Part shown: positions 1 to 32,576 of the stretch, one piece after another
Layout: each line of letters starts with the position of its first letter
How positions within the stretch are numbered: the first letter of the stretch is position 1
DNA from: Styela clava
Taxonomy: Eukaryota > Chordata > Ascidiacea > Stolidobranchia > Styelidae
NCBI RefSeq assembly: GCF_964204865.1
Contig: NC_135262.1
Span: 248,001 to 312,000, forward strand
Direction: 5' to 3'
DNA length: 64,000 bases
The notes under the pieces: generated by a model
What the model saw: the letters and a program-made list of their open reading frames with translations, nothing else
The model's database searches: none
What the model was told of the DNA's origin: nothing
Translations under genes and position numbers: made by a program

Positions 1-1080
1 CCTGATCTATACTAACAGAAAGGAAAGTAATAAGATGGATTAATCATGTGGCAAACCACAGCATCTGGTCGAGGTCAATTATACGTTAATTTTTTCCATC
101 AGTGGACGCGTGGCTGTGCTTTTAATTGTAAGGTTATAGAGATGTTAATGAGACAGTACCAGATATTGGCTGGTTTGAGAATTTTTACCTAAATTGTGAC
201 ATCACTGTGAATCACAATGGGAAGTTTGTAAGAGTGAAGTTGAGCCATAACCGCTCATAAAATCGACCATTTCAACAAGTAAACAAAAATCGACAATAAT
301 TATACATAAAACTACAAAATAATTAAATTATGATTTAACAAAATAGTTACTACTTGGAATAACGGTGAAGAGTTTCATATAACTTAAGCTCAGTAAAGAA
401 AATCAATTTTGGGTGTGGGAAAAGGAGTGTTGCCAGAAATTTTGAATTAGGGGGTTTGAAGTTTCTAATTGTCGAGTTAGGCCGAAACATCTAGCAGGTC
501 CAGCAGGTGGCCAGAAAACGAGCACAAAAATCGTTTCAAGCTACAAAAATAGATTAAGAAAATTATTCTCAGTTGTTGAGACAGGGAGTAGCCTGGGATT
601 CTGGGTCCTCATATTTCTAATTGCCAAATTAAACCGTAACAACTAGCGAGTCTGGCTGGGTGACCCTGACTGCGACCCAGTGTGAGAATAGCTGGGCGGA
701 TGCATGAACTAGGCTAGTGAAGGGAGTCTTCCTATTAACAGTGTGATTGCTGTCTAAAGAGATTGAGACCAAATTGGGAAAAATGTGAAGTGAGAGAAAT
801 TTTAGTCCTAGTAAATCGAACGTCTCACCTAAGTAATTTGGAAAAATATTCCCCAAACTAAGTGAAGGCTGCATATGTCTAGGTGGATGCTTGCCCAGAG
901 CCATCTTCACAAACAAGCGGTTTTAAACAACCAAAATAGCGTCAGCGTTGAATGAATATTTAAAAAAACATTTCAATTAGATTTTCATATAGCACACATT
1001 TCATAAGATCCCATATTTCCGTAAAAATGTAGATTTGACCAAGCGGGATTCCCCTTTACTATTATTTCTACCCCCCTTTT
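1..1080. other. Downstream flank of the WWP1-type gene, repeats
   Basis: This stretch lies 3' of the stop codon of the ligase gene and should include its 3' UTR. I see no canonical AATAAA on the minus strand close to the stop. Positions about 17-80 match, in reverse orientation, the 3' end of the tRNA-derived SINE seen in full at 42341-42675. Positions about 405-670 belong to a diverged repeat also seen at about 14800-15020. The 95-residue reading frame at 629-916 (minus) falls partly in that repeat and has no recognisable domain. Confidence 0.5.
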
Positions 1081-21665
<20,585 letters not shown>

Positions 21666-22120
21666 AGTTATTGTTTATTATGATGTCACAACACCTCTGA
21701 TACTGTGGTTGTTTTCAGCCTGGTGTTTCATTCATTTTGGTATCTTACATATTTTAGATTTATCCCACTTAATTAAGTTATCTGTAAAACCATGAAGTTA
21801 ATTGAAAAGAGCAAAGAAAATACAGACTGAAAATATAGTATGTTGTGCTGACCATTAGGAATACATTCACTGTCTACATGTGTGATTTCTCAGGTCCAAA
21901 TCTCTCGGGGGATGATTACGTCTGCAGAGGATTGCTGGACTCCTCACCGTCGTAGGGTGGTTCACATACGGTTACGACTTCTGTTGCCATCAAGTCCATG
22001 AGTATGAAACAAATAACTAGCTAACTAATCCTATACCCAACATTAACGTGGGTTGCCATATTATGGTTAAACATAGTTCTCTGATTCCAGAATAGCGGCT
22101 ATAAATTGGAACATCAAAAA

Positions 22121-22371
22121 ATGCATGCACGTCTTTAAAACAGGGGGCTTCGAGTGGGCAGAATGCTTAATGCGTGAGATGTAAAATGCATGTACGTCTT
22201 TAAAACAGGGGGCTTCGGGTGGGCAGAAAGCTTATTGCGTGAGATGTAAAATGCATATACGTCTTTAAAACAGGGGGCTTCGAGTGGGCAGAAAGCTTAA
22301 TGCGTGAGATGTAAAATGCATGCACGTCTTTAAAACAGGGGGCTTTGAGTGTGCAGAAAGCTTAATGCGTG
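22121..22371. repeat. 65-bp tandem repeat, about four copies
   Basis: Unit starts ATGCATGCACGTCTTTAAAA and includes CAGGGGGCTTCGAGTGGGCA; copies start at 22121, 22186, 22251 and 22316, the last slightly truncated. Spacing is exactly 65 bp and the copies differ by only a few bases, so the array is young. Confidence 0.95.
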
Positions 22372-23330
22372 CCTGGATATACATCACAGAATGTCACATA
22401 CAGAACGACTCTCGCATCGAGGCATTCACTTTGATATTTTAGTATAGATTGTTCGTGTCAAAATTTAAATAAAAATCGCCATGACAGATGGTATCATAAT
22501 CCGTTGTGAGTTTCTATCATGAAAAAAACCCAAAGATGCATTGTTCAATTGTTATCATGTATGGACAGACTGACGAACATATCATTGATTTCGTGCTTCG
22601 TTTTGATGTATGATATATTGTTGACCTGAGTAATTTTTAACCTGAGCGTCACATATTGCAGTAGTATATATCTTTTATTATGTTTATTTCATGTGATAAG
22701 AGCCTATATTGTGTTGATCAAAATGTAATTTTTATTATCTCTCATCTATGTGTTATCATAAACATGTCATCCTGTCTATAATGAAAATAAAAGCTCGTAG
22801 ACACGAGGAACAAGCCAAGCCAAGGTTGTGCAACGATGGAAGCCAGATATGAGATTGGATGCGTCAATTAAAATTCGGTGACATCATCGGAGCTCGGTTA
22901 CACGCCTATAGTTTTTGCATTTCTCTCAAACGCTTCGGTAATTTTTTTTTCCTTCAGTAGATCAGATTGTTATTTCCGAGAAATCCAATGGTGGTGGTTT
23001 GAAGTTGCGTTTCTTTATAGTTTGTTCCCGAAAGGGAAGGTCTGACATTCCTGAAAGAAGGAGTCCGACGTTCCTGAAAGGAAGGGTCAGTATTCATCGG
23101 TAAAATGGAATCTTCTGAAACTGAAATGTTGCTCGATCTGTAAATTGTGCCATACTGTAATATTTATCTTAACTCTTGTCTTGATCAATTTTGGCGTAGA
23201 AAGGAAAAAGAGAAAAGCTAGTAGAATTAAAAAAAAAATAAAAAATTTATATTCAGGGTTACAAATAGCTACACGTAGAATTCTAGAATTTATAACCACT
23301 TTATATTAATAAATATTTTTACTGTGAACT

Positions 23331-23517
23331 TATTTCAATTGGGGCGAACATGGAGAGAGCTGACTCTGATGACCGCATGGTCGTATCGCTTGCTCCAGTC
23401 AGCCAATTCATACCGAGAAACGTTGTTTCTACTGCTTTATATTTATTATTATTATCATCATATTTATGTATTTATGTTTTTTATTGTTGACAAATAATTA
23501 ATCTCTCTCTCGATAGC
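23331..23517 (+). repeat. Retroelement-like 3' end with (CT)n tail, copy 1
   Basis: Shares ACTGTGAACTTAT, GACTC(T/C)GATGACCGCATG and TTTATTGTT, then TGAC-AATAA-type text ending in CTCTCTCT, with 43734-43893. A conserved body ending in a short tandem repeat is typical of LINE or SINE 3' ends. No coding region. Confidence 0.55.
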
Positions 23518-24852
23518 AAACTACTACTACTGACTGACAAATCTTAATGCATAAATAAATTTCTGTTATGTCATAAAACCTAAAAACGAGATTTTCAGAT
23601 TCCGAGCTGTCTGAGCTGTGCTTTTTATTATCAATAGACTTATCATAAACCAAATGAATTTCTGCTTCATTCAATTTAATATCATAATTATGTCAGTCAA
23701 CTGTCCTGTGCAATGTTCTATTAACGTCCTGAAGTCTGACTTCTACACCGTCTACAGGCAGACCCGCTGTCTGGCTGTGTCACATTACAGCATTATCTGA
23801 TCACCGTACTGCACCGGTATTAGGATAGGATTTACATATTTATCCCGGATTACAGTACAGGTACCGTATTTTTATGAAATATTGCTAAAAATCTTGAATA
23901 GTTTTTATCCACTTAACAGAAATGAGCTGAAACAGGGCAGAACTCAAAACCAAACAATGAAAGTCAGGAAAGTTAAAAGTGAAAAGACAATCATACGATT
24001 ACCTGTGCGTAAATATGACAACATCCTGTTCCGGTTACATGGTTAGCTCATGTCTTTTATTTACATAACATACACAATAAATGCGGAAAATTAGTAGATA
24101 CCATTCATGTTTAACCTCACAAATGTATAAAAACACATTAATTTGTGATCTTTTTTACAAAAACAAGCCCCCGCTTCCAACCTTTCACTGTTTCGTAAGA
24201 AATTGGCATCGCTCCCCAGCTGACAAGTTTGCTTTATGACGTCGGTCACATGAATAAATTGAATCATTAGCGCATGACGAAATTTCAGAAAGTGGTTTAC
24301 TTGTTAATATCTTTGAATAATATTCTCATTCTATGGAAAGGAAAGGTGATAAAACGGCTCAATTTTAGGGCGAGACCCGGGCGATAGACCGTGCTATCCA
24401 ACAGCGACAGGAAAGCCGTTAACGCATCTCAATCATAAAACGGAAAAGGGCGCCTGTTACCCGTCATTTTTGGCATGTGAAAAGTTAATCAGTTTTAGAT
24501 GCGTGGTGGACTTCATGGTCAAGAAAGCCCCAACTGGCCGCAGTCACGTGAACAGCCTTATAAAAACGAGGTGTCCCGCTAATCTCCAATGGGGGTGGAA
24601 ACAGTGCATGAAACTTGAGGGGGAACCTATTCTTCACGCCATTCAGCCCTTTATCATTCCAGAAGCGATTAGCGCATAACTGCTTGTCAAATTTCTAAAT
24701 GATTCTGTCCACCAAGCTAAATACATTTTGTCAATCAAGCCAAATAGCACGACAACAACTTTCCCGCTGTTAGTTGCTTGCTAAAGTCACGAGAATTGTA
24801 TTCATCTACATAATTCTGGAATTACGATACGATAGATTTTCATATTTAACTC

Positions 24853-26442
24853 GTACCGAAGGGTATAAGTATAAGTATAAGTTTATTTCGACTCCATAAT
24901 CAGCATAACAATACATTTGACAGATAAAAACAAATAAATAAAATCTGATTATGAAATCAGGGGAGCAAACAAAACCTTAGATAAGGTTTATAACGTACAA
25001 AATATAAGATGAAAGGTTTTGCCAAGAGGAAGTGGTACGTGTTTACTCACCTAAAATTATCAAGTTATTTCACACACGCTCACATGCACACACCAGCCAC
25101 ACACACACACAACCACTGAGAAGTTATTTAAGTAAGAATGAAACGCGATAAATTTAGGGTATACTATACAGTAAACAAAAAAAAAATAAAAAATACTAGA
25201 AAAGAAAATTATCTGCCACACCATATTGATATTTTTGTAATGGTTGCCATTGCCAAATTGATCGATCTTCTAATCGTTGATTAGGTATATAAAAGGAAGA
25301 TTCTATTGAAAACATATTGCCAAGCTGATTATAGTTGGAGTCAAATGCCAAGTTGCCCAACCAAAGTTGCCAGAATTGGGTGCATGAAGAGGTGGGCGAG
25401 ACCATTTCATTCCCCAAATTAGAGCCTATTATTGCCAAATTATAGTCCAGATTGTAATAAGTAATTAAGTTACCGGTAACAGTAAAATTACTATAATTAA
25501 GTAAAGTAGGATGTGGAAATAAATTGGTTACAAAGGGTCTAAGTGAGGTTTTTCATTCTTGGGTATTGATTTCAGACAAGGATATGGGAATGAGGTTGTT
25601 ATTTCACAGGATATCGGGAGTCTTTTTTTGTTTTTTTCCGTATGTGTTTTACTTCATTTAATCACTTTGAAGTAACCTGAAAAACAAAAAATAAAACTGC
25701 GAGTAGATGTTTCAATGATTGGGTGAAGGGGAACGCTCTGAACTATTTATTACAGGCAAAAAATAATTGTTTAATTAAATGGGATGTATTGTCATTATAT
25801 AGCGATGGATAGATGATCTATGATGACATTCTGCTTGGGACAGAGAAAAATTTATCACACCATGCAAAAAACACACAAAATTTTACTATCTATACCTTGG
25901 CCAACAAGTCAACTCAAACACCATGCCTTAACATAAAACGCATGCATACATAAATGATATAAAAACCACATCCAATTACAATGACCCACAGCAAATTAAA
26001 ATCTGAAGGGGAGAATCCAACATAGCTCTACTGCTCGCCTAGTTGCAATAATTAGTAACCTTGCAGGAACAATATTGTACTATCTACAACCCTTATACCA
26101 CCACTCAAACATAAGACCAAGCGTGTATGATAGGGACATCACAGCTAGAAAAAGATAAAAACACGAGCGTGAAGTGATAGAATGTGTGCAGTTATTTAAA
26201 GAAAATATCATCCGAGTACGTTAGCTACCTATATATTTAAAAAAATATATATATACTCATGCATGTCACAATACCATTTCTTTGGTGCTGGACTAGTTCT
26301 GGCCAAGTCGTGGCAAGATATTATTATAGTCGTGGCACAATATTATTATAGCTGTTCAACATTTTCATTAAAACAATAATGTGCAAGTGTGGAGTGTCCC
26401 AAGTTTTTGTCATCGAATACCACCAGTAGTAATTTTTAATAT
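24853..26442 (-). other. Possible 3' UTR and tail of the LINE, otherwise non-coding
   Basis: No gene is recognised here. On the minus strand the stretch follows the LINE stop codon and ends at a (TTATAC)n run around 24855-24885, preceded by GAGTCGAAATAAAC. Short tandem repeats after an AATAAA-like motif are typical of CR1/RTE-type LINE tails, so the element may end here, giving a 1.6-kb 3' UTR. Alternatively the LINE ends near 26350, where a 22-bp near-duplicate (TCGTGGCA-AATATTATTATAG) occurs. A CA-rich microsatellite lies at 25074-25112. Confidence 0.35.
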
Positions 26443-28047
26443 TTAATATTTGGAAACTAAATGAGACTTGACTTGTTTTTGAAAAGATTTTTTGGACTTA
26501 AACGTCTTCAAATTTAAGGGAAGAGAATTCCAAAGTTTGGGTCCAGTAAAAGACAAGGAATGCTGACTCACGGATTTACTCATGAAAGGTACGAATAAAT
26601 CAGAACTACTTCTTCGGTTGGAGGTATTTTTGACAAGTATGTCATTAAAGCAATTGGGCAGCGCATTATTATGGAAGTCGTGAGCTAGAGATAGTATTTC
26701 AAATTTCATCATATCTTCAACCTTAAGTATATTTAGTGATTTGAAGTAAGAGTCTACACTTTCATGTTTTCTTTTACCAAAAACTATTCTTAAAAAATTA
26801 TTACAAATACTCTGCAGTTTTGAGACAAGTGTTTTATTACCATGAAGCCAGACTGAACAACAATATCGAATATGGCTAAGTAGTAATGATTGAAACATTG
26901 CTAGTAGAGCTGATTGATCAACACACTGGGATACTTTGGCAGAAACTGCTAGGTTTCTTTTTGTTTTACCAATAACATGCATTATTTGTGATTTCCATGA
27001 CAGATTTTCATCAAAGATAACTCCTAGAAATTTTATTTCTTTCACTCTTTCAATTTCATTGCCATTGAGCAGTAGTTTTTTTGAACAACTCACACTTTTA
27101 TGCTTGCTTGGATGGAATAATACAAATTTAGTTTTGTTAGCATTCAGAGATAATTTATTAACTAACATCCAGCTATGAATGTTGGTTAGTTCTTGGTTTG
27201 CAACTGTGAATAGATCTTCAAGGTTTTCCCCATGAAGAATCAAGTTAGTGTCATCAGCAAACATGATCGACTCAGAGGATTTCAGACACCTGGACATGTC
27301 ATTAATGTAAGCTAGAAAAAATAATGGGCCAAGTAAAGATCCTTGTGGAACTCCGTGCTTCATGACACAAATATTTGTAGAGAATGAGTTGTCATATTGC
27401 ACAATTTGCTTCCTGTCTTGAAGGTAGCTCTTGATCCAATTGAATGGAACGCCTCTAATTCCATAGTGATAGAGCTTACTTAAGAGGATGGAATGGTCAA
27501 TGGTGTCAAAAGCTTTTGAGATATCAAGAAATATTCCAATTGCATGTTGTTTGCATTCAAACGCATTGGTCAGTTTGTGTACCAAAACATTAGCAGCCAT
27601 AGCAGTGGAGTGATGCTTGCGGAAACCAAATTGATGCGAGTGGAAAACATTGTTAGTTTCAAAGTAGTTTGACATTCTACTATACATTATTTTTTCAAGA
27701 ATCTTAGAAAATGATGGTAAAAGACTAATAGGTCTATAGTTTCCAAGATCTGAAACACTACCTTTTTTAAACAGAGGAAGAACTTTGGATGTCTTGAAGC
27801 TTTCAATGAATAATCCACTAGATAGTGAAAGATTAAATATATATGTCAGGATATCAATAATATGTTCTGGAACATATTTCAATATTTTAAATGGAATACC
27901 ATCGATTCCAAAACTTGACTTGGGCTTCATATCGCGTATAATATTTTTTATTTCTAATGATGTAGCTGGCCTTAAGAACATGGATGAGGATTCTTGCTTC
28001 CCAAGATATGAAATGTAATTTTTGTCACAGCCAGCTGGTTGTGGCAT
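26443..28047 (-). pseudogene. LINE ORF2, C-terminal part: reverse transcriptase
   Basis: 534-residue frame holding a full non-LTR reverse transcriptase: LPLFKKG, NYRPISLLP, GFRKHHST, the first catalytic Asp in FLDISKAFDTIDH, HGVPQGSLLGPLFF, and the active-site MFADDTNLI, then a thumb region and a C-terminal tail ending in LVSKY. All catalytic residues are present. The open frame overlaps the upstream ORF2 frame by about 76 bp in a different phase, so the domain is cut off from its PHD and endonuclease part by one shift. No start codon of its own is expected. Called a pseudogene because of that shift. Confidence 0.9.
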
Positions 28048-29732
28048 ACAGTGTCAAGCAGGCTTTGTGCCACTTGGGAAAAGTGTTCATTAAATTTATT
28101 TGCAGTTTGTGTATTACTGCAATCAAGTCCAATCAAAGGACAAGAATTTGTTTTATTTTTACCAATAAGCTCATTAATTGTTTTCCACACTGCCTTGATG
28201 TTGCCTTTGTGAGAAGCAAATTTAGATTTGTAATAATTCGATTTCTTTTTGTGGAGCAATCGAGTATAAAGGTTCCTGCATTCATTGAACTGTAATTTGT
28301 GCTTGTCATTTATGTTTTTATTGTTTATTAATTTCTTATAAAGTTTTTGTTTGACTTTGTTGAGTTTGCGTAACTCAGTATCATACCAAGGTTTGTTTGA
28401 TCTGTTTGTCTGTTTTTTGTAAGGAAAAGATTGAGAGTAAGCAGTGGAGAATTTTTCAAAAAAATTTTCAAAGCAAGTGTTGGGATCCTGGATGCTGCTG
28501 AAGTCATCAATATCAATAGAATTCAGTTCATTCTTAAACGTATTCAAGTTGGACGAAGTAAACTGGCGATAAAGCGTTTTAATTCTGGTCTGAATTTGCT
28601 TTTCTAGAAGAGAGCATTGTACAATCGGCAGATGATCAGAAACACATTCTGCTAAAACAGCACTGTTAATTTTTTTATCATATACGTTTGTCCAGATATG
28701 GTCTATACAGGTAGCAGAACTTGAAGTTATCCTGGTGGGGCAGTTTATCAAAGAATAATAGGCCAGGTTGTGCATAATATCAACAAATAGGCTGGTATTC
28801 ATATTGGACTCATCAATAAGATTATAGTTGAAGTCACCCATTATATAATTATAATTCAACCTGTTCATCTTTGAGAGAACTTGGGACAAGAGATTCCGAA
28901 AGTTAGCATTGTTCAATTCATCATTTAGTGGTGATCTATAAATAGTACCGCAGGTTATTGTTTTATTTTCCAATGATATGTCAATGAATATAGATTCAAA
29001 AACCTTTTCGCACATTATAGTAATATCTTTGCGGACAATGTATTTCAAATCATTTCGAATGTAGAGACCAACACCACCACCTCGGTGATGAGATCTACTA
29101 TTAGAGATAAAAACATAGCCATCCAGTGCATTGAAATGGCCATTTGTACCAGATACAATCCATGTTTCATTTACAGCAATTACATGAGGCTTACAATTCA
29201 GTGAATTAACTAGTGCTTCAAATTTTGTGAAGTTTTTGAAAGAGGCTAAAGATCTGATATTGATGGAGAGAGTCATGAAACCACTTAGTTTAAGGCTGTC
29301 GTTGAATTTAAGGGCATTGACATCACTGGAGCAGATATATTGATTTGAGCAATTGTACAAGAAAACACTATCAATGTTGTTGAATTCATCAGTATCAGTA
29401 TTTGCTGATTCAAGAAACATTTTCTTAAGGTATTCAGGATCAAGAATTTTGGCAAGTGCCTGGGCTTCAGCTTTTTCTGTATGAAGGGGAACAAATAACT
29501 CAGATATTTCAGAATCAGAGAGACAAGAGAATGGCATACAGTCTATTTCACAAAGGAAACAGCACCAAGGTATTTCATCAGCTTCAGATTCAAGATTTTC
29601 ATATTTTTGTCCAGAAATATTGGTACATTTTAAATGTATCCAAGAAGAACAAATGTCACAATAAAGAGCTTTTTGATTGATTCGAACTGATTTGTGGCAA
29701 TTTCTACATGGGTATTTTAAATTAGTTTTCAT
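27972..29732 (-). pseudogene. LINE ORF2, N-terminal part: PHD finger and AP endonuclease
   Basis: 586-residue frame starting at the first Met. Residues 9-62 form a PHD-type zinc finger (CxxC, CxxC, HxxC, CxxC). Residues about 150-375 form an apurinic-like endonuclease with NIRS, the ETW metal site, GGGVGLYI, YRSP, GDFN and SDHLP. The remainder is the linker to the reverse transcriptase. The frame runs out at 27972, while the reverse transcriptase continues in another phase; one missing base (modulo three) near the five-T run at 28019-28023 (plus strand) would explain this. The PHD-EN-RT order is typical of several LINE clades, including CR1-like ones. Confidence 0.9.
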
Positions 29733-29910
29733 GGCAGTGGCACAACAAAATAAAAGTAAAAAATAAAAATGAAAAAAAATAAGTTAAATATCTAGTCTGG
29801 CTATATAGGTTTCCAGATGTTTAAAAGATGGAGAACCATTGATTAGACAGCACTAGCCTATTCAAATAAGAAAAATGGAGATTATGAATGAGTTAATCGT
29901 TCCCCTCCGC

Positions 29911-30624
29911 TCATAGGCTACCGCTACGTCTTGAGGTTGGTCCCACTGAACGGGCAGCAGCCTTGGAGTAGAGGGGACGAGAGAGAGTAGTGATATCATT
30001 TGAGGAAGATATTACTCGCCTTTTATCTAGGTAAGCGTAGATAATCCCATTCATTGTGCTCACTTTTTGTTTTCCGAAGGCTTCCTTGGCAGCGCTGAGT
30101 AGCTTGAGCCTGCTACGGGTCAAGGACTCAGTGATGGACAATCCGCTGCCTTTGAGTTCTTTTTTTCTACCATACACCATATTCTTCGTTGATCTTCTGA
30201 CGAATATGATGATGATGGGGTTCTTCGGAGATCTTGATTTTAATTTGTGAGTAATATCAATGTCAGTGTTCACAATAGGATGGTTGGGTTTAAGGCTGTC
30301 GTTGAGAGTTTTCACTACAAAGTCTTCGAACTTATGGTATTCAGTTTCTGGCACAGAACTACAGCCATGGAGAATCACACAGTTTCTTCGGCTGTATTGT
30401 TCTAAATCGTCCTGTTGCTTTTCACAAGTCTCCAGCCTGCTAATAATCTCCTGGATCTTGGAGGAGATTTGAGCCACGTCATTCTGGAACTTAATGATGT
30501 CCTGGGACTGGTTGCCATGGTCTTTAGAGGCAGATAATAGAGTTGCATGTGACATTAGCTCCTCTTGCTTGGCCTGGAGAGATGAGATAGCTGCCAGAAT
30601 CTGGGTTTGGACTTCCTTGTTCAT
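29911..30624 (-). CDS. LINE ORF1: coiled-coil plus RRM-like RNA-binding protein
   Basis: 237 residues, uninterrupted. The first ~90 residues look like a coiled coil (repeating Leu/Ile/Val with Glu, Gln and Lys), then EQYSRRNCVILHG opens an RRM-like fold as in L1-type ORF1 proteins, followed by the conserved-looking ITHKLKSRSPKNPIIIIFV and SITESLTRSRLKLLSAAKEA. The C-terminus is basic and Ser-rich. Proteins of this type coat LINE RNA and act as nucleic-acid chaperones; here that role is inferred from family. The start is the first Met, with no upstream in-frame extension seen. Confidence 0.85.
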   Translation of the reverse strand: MNKEVQTQILAAISSLQAKQEELMSHATLLSASKDHGNQSQDIIKFQNDVAQISSKIQEIISRLETCEKQQDDLEQYSRRNCVILHGCSSVPETEYHKFEDFVVKTLNDSLKPNHPIVNTDIDITHKLKSRSPKNPIIIIFVRRSTKNMVYGRKKELKGSGLSITESLTRSRLKLLSAAKEAFGKQKVSTMNGIIYAYLDKRRVISSSNDITTLSRPLYSKAAARSVGPTSRRSGSL

Positions 30625-31086
30625 CTTGAAGTAACGTTAGTGCAGTAGTGTGATTGATTGCAAGGTGAAATTAGGTAGGTATGCAGATAGTATATCCAGT
30701 AAGATCCACGTACAATAATAGTACAGAAGGTAGTAGGCTATCGTACTTTCAGTCTAATCAAAGATTACAATAACATCTGCAAACTTGGACAGCAAATAAT
30801 GAAGGGGAAGAGAGTTTCCCTCGTGTGATTATAACTTGCGAAACCGTGCAATGTGACCAATGACCAACGGTGCTATGACAAGATGGTTCATTGCATATCG
30901 CACCATCCATCCAACCTTTCGCTTCGTGCTGAGCTGTTTAGAATCAAGATTTTCTAAGCTCCTTTGGGCGTCAATGATATTTCAATTTTCTAATGTCGGA
31001 CGGGGACTGATGGTTACTGGACCAGCCAGCTTATGATTAAGCTGTTTTAATGCGTTTTATCTCCCGCAAAGAGAGTCGTATAGCAT

Positions 31087-31478
31087 ACCGTATTTGCTCG
31101 TTTAATAGCCCGGGCGCTTATTTTTTCAAACATACTCACTAACCGGGCCCTTATTCAAACCGGCCCTTATTCAAGCAGGGGCGCTTGTTATTTTTAAAGT
31201 GAAATTACACACAAAAATACCGGTAGATAAAATCGATCGTTACAATAATTAATACCGTATATTGTCATTTCCAGTTCTCAAGTATGATTTAAACGAGAAT
31301 AATGAAAATTTTGATTTTTTCTACGCACCGCAGGTACAAATCCGCAAAAAAAAAAACTTTTACACCGGGCGGGTATTCAAGCACCGGCCCTTATTTATTT
31401 TCATGTCCTGCTAACACGGGCGGCTATTCAAACGGGCCCTTAATCAAGACCGGGCGTTAAAACGAGCATTTACGGTAT
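31087..31478. mobile_element. Palindromic MITE, ACCGTATTTGCTCG ends
   Basis: Termini ACCGTATTTGCTCGTTT and (reversed) ACCGTAAATGCTCGTTTTAA, both followed by GCCCGGG-like or GCCCGGTCTTGA blocks, so the ends can pair over roughly 40 bp. GGGCCCTTATTCAA text recurs inside in both orientations. About 392 bp, non-coding. A shorter copy is nested in another MITE at 12586-12703. Confidence 0.75.
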
Positions 31479-31817
31479 GTCGCAAGTTAAAACTTCATTT
31501 GAAATTTTAGTAAATCTCCACTGAGCTTCGGCCTTGTGTTTTTGTCTTGCGTGTTTGGGAAACTCAAATAAAAAAATAAATAAGGTACCATTGAGAATAA
31601 TCAATAGAGTCCCCCTGGATCACGTTCGGCAAATCATATCCAAGCATCAACAATTTCAAGAAAGGGTGTTTTGCGGCGCTGGTAAAAATAAAGTTTGTTT
31701 CCGGGCCTAACAACTTCTCAACCTACTGTATTGAATTTCATGCAATAAATGGATTGTCGTCTCATTCTTTTTTATTATTTATGTTTTTTGGACAAGTAGT
31801 GGGCATATAGACCATTT

Positions 31818-31990
31818 TGTTATTATGTTGTTGTTGGTGGTATTCTTGTTATGAAAAAATTGTTTTTGTCTTTAACTAGAGGACCAGTTGCTTGAAATTT
31901 CAGAGATTGAAGATTTTATTTTTGACTAGAAGGCTATTACTTTTGTTAAGTTCAAAAAATTCCGTGGTCTCCATGGGATACGTTTTTCGT
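31818..31990 (+). repeat. Dispersed repeat shared with 40592-40760, copy 1
   Basis: Shared text includes TATTATGTTGTTGTTG, then TTATGAAAAA, TTGCTT(T/G)GAAATTT and CAGAAGGCTATTACTTTT-like, in the same order and orientation as the second copy. No protein and no ends identified; could be part of a LINE 5' region. Confidence 0.55.
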
Positions 31991-32576
31991 GTGCGATGAC
32001 GTCATCTAAATTAAAAATCGTGCACCTTGTGGCGGTTCCGCGTTAGCACTGGTTGCTTTTTAGTCAGTCAAAGTCGTGAGCACTGCTCTACCGGTAGTCT
32101 ACTCCATTGTGATTGATTGCACACCCGAACAACTTCGTTCTGGCTTTTGTGTCCATATATTTGAGCATCGCTCTTCTGTTTATCATTACGCTGCTGTGGC
32201 CAAACAGATCCTCATTGCATACCGAACGATGAAGCTTAAACTCGAAGCATTTCAGTCCTCAGATGTCATTTGTCTCCCAGTGAGTCTGGACGGAGACAAT
32301 ATTACTTGAAAATGTCGAACTTTAAAGGACGTGTTATTACAACCAGACGATCTATATCTGTCTGGCCCTATTCAGTGCAATTCTGGAATCATAAAACGTT
32401 TTGCTTCATTTTACACAGCAGGACGAATTCTGCCACATTTGTGGCCAGGCATGGCTGATCGATATATCATCAAACACAGACAAATGAATTCTGCCCCTGA
32501 TTTAAGTCAATTAACTTCATCCTACACAGAAAAATAAGATTAACCACATTTGCATCCACGCATGGCTGATTGGAGG

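Larger units (their letters stand above)
21666..24852. other. Intergenic region upstream of the ligase gene
   Basis: Should contain the ligase promoter and perhaps a 5' UTR exon, but I cannot place either. It includes a SINE fragment at about 21899-22055 (plus), the 65-bp array at 22121-22371, a repeat with a (CT)n tail at 23331-23517, and a SINE tail at about 23816-23870. The 69-residue frame at 24470-24679 has no recognisable domain. Confidence 0.5.
26443..30640 (-). mobile_element. Near-intact CR1/Jockey-like non-LTR retrotransposon (LINE)
   Basis: Two-ORF element on the minus strand: ORF1 at 30624-29911, a 178-bp spacer, then ORF2 (PHD-EN-RT) from 29732 to 26443 with one frame shift. The 5' end is set approximately at ORF1 because no clear boundary or target duplication was identified; the 3' end may extend to 24853. 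The assignment to the CR1/Jockey group rests on an AP-type endonuclease, FADD reverse transcriptase, no RNase H seen and no poly(A) tail. Near intactness implies recent activity in this genome. Confidence 0.85.

Noticed and set aside
24470..24679. 69-residue plus-strand frame upstream of the LINE
   Set aside because: No homology recognised, no splice or start context; could be a transposon remnant but nothing supports it.
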